Assembly (NCBI GenBank): GCA_002366545.1
Contig: DFBH01000016.1
Coordinates: forward strand, 1-19,796
DNA from: Candidatus Oleimmundimicrobium americanum
GTDB lineage: Bacteria > Actinomycetota > Aquicultoria > UBA3085 > Oleimmundimicrobiaceae
Reading direction: 5' to 3'
Length of the DNA stretch: 19,796 nucleotides
Part shown: positions 14,630 through 19,796 of the stretch, piece after piece
How the letters are laid out: each line of letters starts with the position of its first letter
How positions within the stretch are numbered: position 1 is the first letter of the stretch
Translations under genes and position numbers: made by a program
The notes under the pieces: model-generated
Database searches by the model: none
What the model was told of the DNA's origin: nothing
Seen by the model: only the letters and a program-made list of their open reading frames with translations

Positions 14630-14763
14630 TTATACCAACTCGCAATAAATCCCATAATGATAAACGATATAAGCGTGAAAAAAAGAATTGCCAGTATTTC
14701 CACCAGCATTCCGGTGAGATAGTTTAGATGTGGTTTGATGTTTCTATTGTTTTTTTCTCTCAT
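14626..14763 (-). CDS. 45-aa single-pass membrane protein between trkA and trkH
   Basis: A short frame starting MREKNNRNIKPHLNYLTG continues with a clear membrane helix (about residues 19-41, LVEILAILFFTLISFIIMGF) and ends ASWYK. The N-terminus is positively charged and so probably cytosolic. It begins 2 nt after the trkA stop and its TGA overlaps the trkH ATG (ATGA), so it fills the gap exactly. This tight packing and the clean helix argue that it is a gene. Its size recalls small transporter subunits such as KdpF, but there is no sequence evidence for homology. No strong ribosome site is visible; coupling to trkA is assumed. Confidence 0.7.
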   Translation of the reverse strand: MREKNNRNIKPHLNYLTGMLVEILAILFFTLISFIIMGFIASWYK

Positions 14764-14765
14764 GA

Positions 14766-15425
14766 TTAACCGGTGAGGGCCTCTTTTAACTCTTTTTCTT
14801 TTTCAATTCGGGTTAAGGCAATGACAGAGTCTCCTGCTTCAAGCGCTGTATTTCCTCGAGGGATTATAACCTCATCTCCTCTTACTATGGTTGCAATAAC
14901 GCAATCCTTTGGCAGTTTTAAATCGGCAATTTGTTTGTGGCAGACTGTGCACTTGTCGGTGGGAATCTCGACTTCCACCAACGAAATTTGACCTTTTTTT
15001 AAAGTATATAAAGTAATAACATCACCGATTGTGGTTTCTTCCTCAATGAGTCTGGAGATGATGGTGGTGGTGCTTATGGCCTCTATCCCCATTTTACGAA
15101 AGATTTTTTCATTTTTGGGGCTGTTTACCCTTGCAACGGTTCTAGAAACGTTGAAGGTAACTTTAGCCAATTCACAAGCAACGAGGTTATCGTCATCATC
15201 GCCGGTTGTGGAAGCAAAGACATCAGCATGAGATGTCCCTGCATCTTCTAAGGAGGAGACATTACAACCATCGCCTTGTATTATCATGATGTCGGGAAGT
15301 TCCACCGCTAATTTTTTACATAGTTGCTCGTTTCGCTCAATTATAACAACATTATGCCCTTTGTTTTTAAGTTTTTTCCCCAAAAAAGAACCAACTTTGC
15401 CGCCGCCATTAATAACGATATACAT
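14766..15425 (-). CDS. trkA: TrkA-type K+ uptake regulatory protein (second copy)
   Basis: A 219-aa cytosolic RCK protein. The N-terminal Rossmann domain has INGGGKVGSFL and an acidic residue in VVIIERN ending the second strand, as in NAD(H)-binding TrkA; then QGDGCNVSSLEDAG and TGDDDDNLVACELAK. The C-terminal RCK_C domain (about 135-215) ends with GNTALEAGDSVIALTR. It is about half the length of the E. coli double-domain TrkA, normal for single-domain forms that build rings. A CTVCHKQ pair in the linker is noteworthy. AGGAGG directly before the ATG at 15425 overlaps the stop of the preceding trkA, so the two are coupled. Confidence 0.93.
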   Translation of the reverse strand: MYIVINGGGKVGSFLGKKLKNKGHNVVIIERNEQLCKKLAVELPDIMIIQGDGCNVSSLEDAGTSHADVFASTTGDDDDNLVACELAKVTFNVSRTVARVNSPKNEKIFRKMGIEAISTTTIISRLIEEETTIGDVITLYTLKKGQISLVEVEIPTDKCTVCHKQIADLKLPKDCVIATIVRGDEVIIPRGNTALEAGDSVIALTRIEKEKELKEALTG

Positions 15426-15433
15426 CTTTCCTC

Positions 15434-16075
15434 CTAATCACCGGTAAATTTCTCTATCTTAGATAGTGCATATCGCTTTATCGCACAAACGACATAGTCA
15501 TTTTCTTTAATTAAAAAACTCCCCACCGGAATTATGCCTTCTCCCCTTCGTGTTATGGTTGCCACTTTTAGTTCATCGGGGACTTCTATTTCTTCGACAC
15601 TCTTATTGTCGAGGGATTTTCCTGCTTTAAACTCAATTATTTCCGTATCTCCACCAACTGATGCATATCGCGCATAACCTTCGACAATTTTATCGAGTAT
15701 TTTTTCGGCTGTAAGTACCGTACCGCAAACGTACTCAAGCCCCAACTGTTGATAAGTCCTTTCTCTTTCAGGATTATAAAGTCTGGCTATTGCTCGGGGA
15801 ACATCGAACAACTTTGTAGCCATTTCAGCTACCATCATATTGGTGTTGTCAAGATCAGTTACAGCGGCCAGGGCATCTGTTTCTTCAATCCCTGCTTTTT
15901 TTAATACATCTTCGTCAAATCCCACCCCTTCTACAGTTAGCCCATTAAAAGTGGAGCCGAGTCTGCGAAAGGAACGAGGATTTTTGTCAATCACCACAAC
16001 ATTGTGGCCTTCAGCTGATAAATGTTGCGCCAAGTGTGAACCCACTCGCCCGCACCCAACTACTATTATGTACAA
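15434..16075 (-). CDS. trkA: TrkA-type K+ uptake regulatory protein (first copy)
   Basis: A 213-aa RCK protein. The N-terminus YIIVVGCGRVGSHLAQHLSA has the GxGxxG loop and VVVIDKNP the acidic end of strand two; then VEGVGFDEDVLKKAGIEETDALAAVTDLDNTNMMVAEMA. The C-terminal RCK_C domain includes KVATITRRGEGIIPVGSFLIKENDYVVCAI. Two different single TrkA copies suggest a mixed gating ring for TrkH. The frame is open to 16159, but a consensus promoter lies in that extension and homology begins at residue 30, so the TTG at 16075, preceded by GGGGG, is taken as start. It is the first gene of the operon. Confidence 0.9.
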   Translation of the reverse strand: MYIIVVGCGRVGSHLAQHLSAEGHNVVVIDKNPRSFRRLGSTFNGLTVEGVGFDEDVLKKAGIEETDALAAVTDLDNTNMMVAEMATKLFDVPRAIARLYNPERERTYQQLGLEYVCGTVLTAEKILDKIVEGYARYASVGGDTEIIEFKAGKSLDNKSVEEIEVPDELKVATITRRGEGIIPVGSFLIKENDYVVCAIKRYALSKIEKFTGD

Positions 16076-16120
16076 TTTTCCCCCATGGTTAAACTTAAGA
16101 TGAATGCTTGTTATTTCTGC

Positions 16121-16149
16121 ATAATAATCCCACCAAAATTTACTGTCAA
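16121..16149 (-). promoter_or_regulatory. Promoter of the trk operon
   Basis: Perfect TTGACA (16149-16144), 17-nt spacer, TATTAT (16126-16121) on the minus strand; predicted start near 16114, about 40 nt before the TTG start of trkA. Confidence 0.65.
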
Positions 16150-16215
16150 ATGAGTCCAATAAAAGGATAGGAATAGTATGTGTTGAATTATTGCAGTAAA
16201 TGCGAAAGGAAGTTT

Positions 16216-16803
16216 ATGCGAAGAAAAAAAGATCTGCGTGAGTCAATGTTAATTAAGAGAGATATGCTATCTCCTCAGGAGAGAACGAGAAAAAGTCTTA
16301 TGATAAAAAGGAGGCTTTTTAGTACTCCTGAATACAAGGAAGCCAGAGTCATTGCTTTTTATGTGTCGTTTAGGAGCGAAGCGGAAACCGAGAACATGAT
16401 AAGAGAATCCCTAAAATTGGGCAAAAAGGTTGTTTTGCCGGTTTCTCGAGTTAAGAAAAAAGAGCTTCAAATGGTTTATGTAAAAAACTTTGACAAAGAT
16501 CTTAAACCGGGTACCTATGGAATCATCGAGCCGAAAACCACCAAGGTAAAATTGGATGACTTAAGCCAACTGGATATCGTTGTTCTACCCGGTAGCGTTT
16601 TTGATTTGTCGGGTTACAGACTGGGTTACGGCGGGGGATATTACGATAGATTTTTACAAACACTTGGTTCGGGGACTGTTATAATTGGTTTGGCTTATGA
16701 ATTCCAAGTTGTGAATGAGGTGCCGAGGGAATCACACGATATCCCCGTCCACCAGATTGTTACGGAGAACAGGATTATTTGTTGTCGGCAAGAGTTTTTA
16801 TAA
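16216..16803 (+). CDS. 5-formyltetrahydrofolate cyclo-ligase
   Basis: A 195-aa cytosolic enzyme that converts 5-formyl-THF to 5,10-methenyl-THF with ATP. The N-terminus KKDLRESMLIKRDMLSPQER is the family opening, AFYVSFRSEAETENMI the substrate-side strand, and GSVFDLSGYRLGYGGGYYDRFL the signature with the phosphate-binding GYGGGYYDR. The end DIPVHQIVTENRII is also typical. The frame extends to a GTG at 16180, but the family normally starts at this point and AAGGAAG lies just before the ATG at 16216; the upstream GTG also has AGGAA before it and cannot be excluded. It is divergent from the trk operon. Confidence 0.93.
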   Translation: MRRKKDLRESMLIKRDMLSPQERTRKSLMIKRRLFSTPEYKEARVIAFYVSFRSEAETENMIRESLKLGKKVVLPVSRVKKKELQMVYVKNFDKDLKPGTYGIIEPKTTKVKLDDLSQLDIVVLPGSVFDLSGYRLGYGGGYYDRFLQTLGSGTVIIGLAYEFQVVNEVPRESHDIPVHQIVTENRIICCRQEFL

Positions 16804-16812
16804 TAAAATAGA

Positions 16813-16841
16813 TTGCAGTACCGGGATATGGGTCTTATAAT
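16813..16841 (+). promoter_or_regulatory. Promoter of the Fe-S assembly operon
   Basis: TTGCAG (16813-16818), 17-nt spacer, perfect TATAAT (16836-16841), about 30 nt before the TTG start of the small CxxC gene. The -35 is only partly consensus. Confidence 0.5.
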
Positions 16842-16874
16842 TTTAAGATATTCGTGAAGGAGGAGAGCTGAAAA

Positions 16875-17249
16875 TTGGATGATTTGGTTGAGCAAATTAA
16901 GGAATCAGGACTTAAATCGGTTGATGAAACAAGGAAACTGGCTAACGAGATAGAGCTGGAGCACGAGAAAGTAAATTTCCCCGGTATCTTTTTAAGAGAT
17001 ATGCCCCAAGGATATAATGGAAGAAAAAAATTGGCCGAGGAGCTTAAAAAGAAAGGGCACAAAGAAGCGGCAAAGCATTATTCCTATGCTGCTGATATAT
17101 GCAAAAAATGTAGCCTTAAGGTCATAGGTTTGGAAGAAGAGGCAATTGGAAAGATGGATAAAGAAGAATTAAGCAAAGTTGTGGTTAAAGTTCTAAGAGA
17201 AATAGCTGACGAGGAAGAACGGGCCATAAAGATGTTACTTAATAACTGA
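16875..17249 (+). CDS. Small helical CxxC protein upstream of sufC
   Basis: A 124-aa protein I do not recognise. It is mainly charged helices with no signal peptide or membrane segment. A single CKKC pair (C76, C79) sits in the middle, preceded by KHYSYAADI and followed by a long acidic helix ending EEERAIKMLLNN. TTG start at 16875 behind a strong AGGAGGAG. It lies 48 nt before sufC on the same strand, under an apparent shared promoter. The two cysteines and the position make a role in Fe-S, sulfur or metal handling possible, but a ferritin-like or purely structural helical bundle cannot be ruled out. Confidence 0.7.
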   Translation: MDDLVEQIKESGLKSVDETRKLANEIELEHEKVNFPGIFLRDMPQGYNGRKKLAEELKKKGHKEAAKHYSYAADICKKCSLKVIGLEEEAIGKMDKEELSKVVVKVLREIADEEERAIKMLLNN

Positions 17250-17297
17250 GTCGGTATATGAATTGAGAAGTTATAAGCCGAAAAGGCGGAACGGTTA

Positions 17298-18035
17298 ATG
17301 CTTAAAGTCAAAGATTTAGTGATAGAACCTCGAGGTTTAAAAAAAGCTGTTGTAAATAACGCGAATTTTGAAGTTCGCGAGAAAGAAATCCACGCGATTC
17401 TTGGTCCCAATGGTTCGGGTAAATCTACTCTTGCCTATTCAATTATGGGTCTAGGAGGATATATTCCTGTTTCCGGAAGCATAACTTTTGCCGGCAAAGA
17501 TATAACCAAGCTTACTGTAACCGAGCGGGCTAAATTAGGTATCACTTTGGCCTGGCAGGAGCCGGTGAGGTTTGAGGGGATAACTGTGGAAGATTATATA
17601 AAGGCGGGGATGCCCGGTCGAGATGATGAGGGTGTTGATCGTGTACTTTCCCTTGTTGATTTGAATCCTAAGAAATTTAAGAATAGATTCGTTGATAATT
17701 CCTTAAGTGGTGGAGAAAGAAAGCGCGTGGAGCTTGCAGCCGTGGTAGCTATGGAGCCAAAGCTTATGATATTGGATGAACCGGACTCCGGATTAGATGT
17801 TATCGTTTACGATGAGCTCTACCAGATATTCGATAACATAAGAAATGAAATAAACTCTTCTATTTTGATTATCACTCATCGTGAAGAAAGTGGTGAAGTA
17901 GCCGATTCAGCTACTTTAATTTGGGAAGGGCAAACTATTTTAAGCGGCAAATTTCCGATAGTTATGCACAAGTATTGCACGATGGCCAGAAAAGAGGGGA
18001 AATGCAGGAGAAAATCTTGCCTTACGAGATTTTAG
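17298..18035 (+). CDS. sufC: SufC-type ATPase of Fe-S assembly
   Basis: A 245-aa ABC ATPase of the SufC group. Walker A GPNGSGKST near residue 37, Q-loop region AWQEPVRFEG, signature SLSGGERKR, Walker B LMILDEPDSGLD, and ITHREESG containing the switch histidine. SufC proteins drive conformational change in the SufB/D scaffold during Fe-S assembly and are not membrane transporters. The C-terminus is unusual: after FPIVMHKYC it is short, basic and has three cysteines (YCTMARKEGKCRRKSC). The last 34 nt overlap the start of the sufB/D gene in another frame. With only one SufB/D partner the pair resembles the minimal SMS form (SmsC). Confidence 0.93.
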   Translation: MLKVKDLVIEPRGLKKAVVNNANFEVREKEIHAILGPNGSGKSTLAYSIMGLGGYIPVSGSITFAGKDITKLTVTERAKLGITLAWQEPVRFEGITVEDYIKAGMPGRDDEGVDRVLSLVDLNPKKFKNRFVDNSLSGGERKRVELAAVVAMEPKLMILDEPDSGLDVIVYDELYQIFDNIRNEINSSILIITHREESGEVADSATLIWEGQTILSGKFPIVMHKYCTMARKEGKCRRKSCLTRF

Positions 18036-18949
18036 AAAGTGCCAAGAAAGTTGGTTTTGATGTTGATTTGATGATGGCGGCCAATACGCCAAAGCTGCTT
18101 TTAAATTTCAACAAGGTTCTGGCGCTTAAAGAAGTTCCGGGGTTAATTTTGAAAAGCAAGGAGATTAAAAATGGCATCATAGCTGATATTGTAGTAACCA
18201 AAGGAACTAAAATTAAACAACCTTTGCATCTTTGTTTTGGTATGACCTCTTCAGAGGGGACGCAAGAGATAATCCCGCGCTTCATAATCGAAGACGGTGC
18301 AGAGGTTTTAATGCTTGCTCACTGTAGTTTTCCGAATGCCCGTAACCTTATTCACAAAATGGACGCAAAAATTGCTGTTGGGAAGAATGCAAAGTTTTTT
18401 TATGAGGAGCGTCATTATCACGGAGAAAATAGCGGGGCAAGCGTTTACCCTGTTTTCGAGGCTGATATTGGCGAAAGGAGTCACTTCAATACGATTTTTT
18501 CGCTGGTTCAAGGAACGGTTGGGAAAGTTAATATCAACGCAAATATTTACGCACAAAAAGATGCAAAGATTGAAGTGGTCACAAAGGCGTACGGCAAGAA
18601 CAATAAAGACAGGGTGATGATAAGAGATGCCGTTTTCTTAGAAGGCAGAAACTCGAGAGCAACCATTCGAATGCGGGCCGCTGCAAGGGGAGGCGGCGAG
18701 GTTTTTATGGAGGGTGTTTCCGAAGGGAATGCTCCCGGGGCAACGGGTCACGTGGATTGTAAGGAGATAATTCAAGGTTTTGGTTCTACGGTTAGAGCAA
18801 CGCCATTGGTTCGTGTGACAGATGAGATGGCGCGGATAACTCATGAGGCTTCAGTGGGAAGAGTTAACCCAAAAGAGCTTGATACTTTAATGGCACGCGG
18901 CTTAACCGAGGAAGAAGCGGTTGATATGATTGTTAAAGGGATGTTATAA
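18002..18949 (+). CDS. sufB: SufB/SufD-type scaffold, SmsB-like
   Basis: A 315-aa SufBD-core protein, shorter than the about 480 aa of classical SufB. The beta-helix core is seen in AEVLMLAHCSFPNARN, AKFFYEERHYHGEN and EGRNSRATIRMRAAARGGGEVFMEGVSEGNAPGA. GHVDCKEII (C253) and THEASVG (H281, E282) fit the catalytic Cys and His/Glu of SufB, so it is functionally SufB-like and not a degenerate SufD. No second SufB/D, SufS or SufU follows; an rRNA operon does. This agrees with the two-component SMS arrangement known from anaerobes and archaea. ATG at 18002 with GAGGGG upstream, inside the end of sufC. A longer frame from 17921 is rejected. Confidence 0.9.
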   Translation: MQEKILPYEILESAKKVGFDVDLMMAANTPKLLLNFNKVLALKEVPGLILKSKEIKNGIIADIVVTKGTKIKQPLHLCFGMTSSEGTQEIIPRFIIEDGAEVLMLAHCSFPNARNLIHKMDAKIAVGKNAKFFYEERHYHGENSGASVYPVFEADIGERSHFNTIFSLVQGTVGKVNINANIYAQKDAKIEVVTKAYGKNNKDRVMIRDAVFLEGRNSRATIRMRAAARGGGEVFMEGVSEGNAPGATGHVDCKEIIQGFGSTVRATPLVRVTDEMARITHEASVGRVNPKELDTLMARGLTEEEAVDMIVKGML

Positions 18950-18975
18950 ATTCCAACAAAACGCGGCTAATTTAG

Positions 18976-19005
18976 TTGGCATAAGTTTTAATTTGGTGGT
19001 ATAAT
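18976..19005 (+). promoter_or_regulatory. Promoter P1 upstream of rRNA
   Basis: TTGGCA (18976-18981), 18-nt spacer, perfect TATAAT (19000-19005). Its transcript would meet a terminator at 19129-19155, giving about 145 nt. Confidence 0.6.
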
Positions 19006-19128
19006 TTATTTAGTAAAGTTGTTCTTTGGTGCCTTGCTTGGAGTTTTTAAATTTGAATATTTGCCGAATGAAGGTGAAAAAAATATAAGGCGAAAGAAGG
19101 AAGTTTAGCAACGTTAATTTTGATTTTC

Positions 19129-19155
19129 TGTCGCCGAATTGGCGGCAATTTTTTT
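19129..19155 (+). terminator. Intrinsic terminator before rRNA promoter P2
   Basis: TGTCGCC (19129-19135) pairs with GGCGGCA (19141-19147) across a 5-nt loop (six Watson-Crick pairs and one G-T), followed by A and seven Ts. It would end transcripts from P1 and from the suf operon. Confidence 0.75.
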
Positions 19156-19169
19156 CCCTTAGATTTTTG

Positions 19170-19198
19170 TTGACAGCGTATTATACTTCTGGTAGCAT
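19170..19198 (+). promoter_or_regulatory. Promoter P2 of the rRNA operon
   Basis: Perfect TTGACA (19170-19175), 17-nt spacer, TAGCAT (19193-19198), about 150 nt before the mature 16S 5' end and after the terminator, so it is the probable main rRNA promoter. Confidence 0.65.
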
Positions 19199-19216
19199 TT
19201 CTTTTTGCGTTTATTG

Positions 19217-19229
19217 GTCTTTGAAAACT
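19217..19229 (+). promoter_or_regulatory. boxA-like antitermination site
   Basis: GTCTTTGAAAACT matches the boxA-like element in rRNA leaders and spacers of Gram-positive bacteria (core CTTTGAAAACT), where Nus factors load to allow read-through of the rRNA genes. Confidence 0.65.
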
Positions 19230-19351
19230 AAACAGTGTTGAAAAAAAGCGAAAGCTTTAGCAGCTAGCGGATCCCTGTCAGCTTTAAGCTGACAGAGTTA
19301 AAGATTTATGTGAACAACCAGCAACACCATTTAGCTGTTGCTGAGAGAATT

Positions 19352-19796
<445 letters not shown>

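Larger units (their letters stand above)
18950..19351 (+). promoter_or_regulatory. rRNA operon leader region
   Basis: Non-coding stretch between sufB and 16S. It holds two promoters, a terminator between them, a boxA, and three hairpins: a GAAA-capped stem at 19245-19258, an 8-bp stem at 19275-19295 (CTGTCAGC/GCTGACAG) and an 8-bp stem at 19319-19343 (CAGCAACA/TGTTGCTG). The last two are probable processing or anti-folding elements before the mature 16S end. Confidence 0.8.

Noticed and set aside
16076..16159. Extended N-terminus of the first TrkA
   Set aside because: The -10 and -35 elements of the operon promoter are in this stretch, and the RCK fold starts after it.
18976..19160. 6S RNA or SRP RNA
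   Set aside because: I could not find the long closing stem of 6S or the conserved SRP loop motifs; a covariance search is needed.

Overview
The window is about 19.8 kb of AT-rich chromosome from a bacterium that looks Gram-positive-like. It has dense same-strand operons, many GTG and TTG starts behind strong Shine-Dalgarno sequences, a T-box leader, YtxH and Asp23 envelope proteins, and a GNAT protein of a type I associate with Actinobacteria. The partial 16S rRNA at the right edge is clearly bacterial. A deep, probably anaerobic, uncultured lineage near Actinobacteria or Firmicutes is an inference. The two-gene SUF-like Fe-S system fits anaerobic life. No exact taxon is claimed.

Layout. 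1-536: no confident gene; a 13-bp hairpin, two terminators and a GC-richer stretch of purine-rich repeats. 537-3822 (minus): D-alanine--D-alanine ligase, a PhzF-family protein and a PLP aminotransferase, the last preceded by a T-box leader (3836-4111). 4212-5261 (plus): FAD-dependent reductase of the geranylgeranyl reductase type. 5305-6874 (plus): YtxH, PRC-barrel and Asp23 proteins, probably an envelope/stress cluster. 6957-9027 (plus): a GNAT acetyltransferase and a membrane-anchored metallophosphoesterase. 9024-9629 (minus): a helix-turn-helix protein.

9668-11119 is an IS605-type element. tnpB is intact on the minus strand. On the plus strand only the C-terminal tail of tnpA survives. The two end hairpins share the same loop. 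Beyond it lie a divergent family-4-like uracil-DNA glycosylase (11150-11800, minus), a small winged-helix protein (11985-12332, plus) and tRNA-Gly(CCC) (12413-12488, minus).

12576-16075 (minus) is a potassium-uptake operon read from a consensus promoter at 16149-16121: trkA, trkA, a 45-aa membrane ORF not previously called here, trkH, and an exported OB-fold-like protein. The last three are joined by ATGA overlaps. 16216-18949 (plus): 5-formyltetrahydrofolate cyclo-ligase, a small helical CxxC protein, then sufC and a short sufB/D-type gene overlapping by 34 nt, which resembles the minimal SMS form of the SUF system. 18950-19351 is the rRNA leader, with two promoters, an intervening terminator and a boxA. 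The 16S gene starts near 19352 and runs off the window.

The best leads are the T-box whose tRNA-binding bulge departs from UGGN, the tnpA-deleted IS605 element with its readable ends and guide, the small TrkH-linked membrane protein, the SMS operon with its CxxC companion, a possible short RNA upstream of the rRNA promoter, and a rare base change in the universal 338-357 region of the 16S gene.
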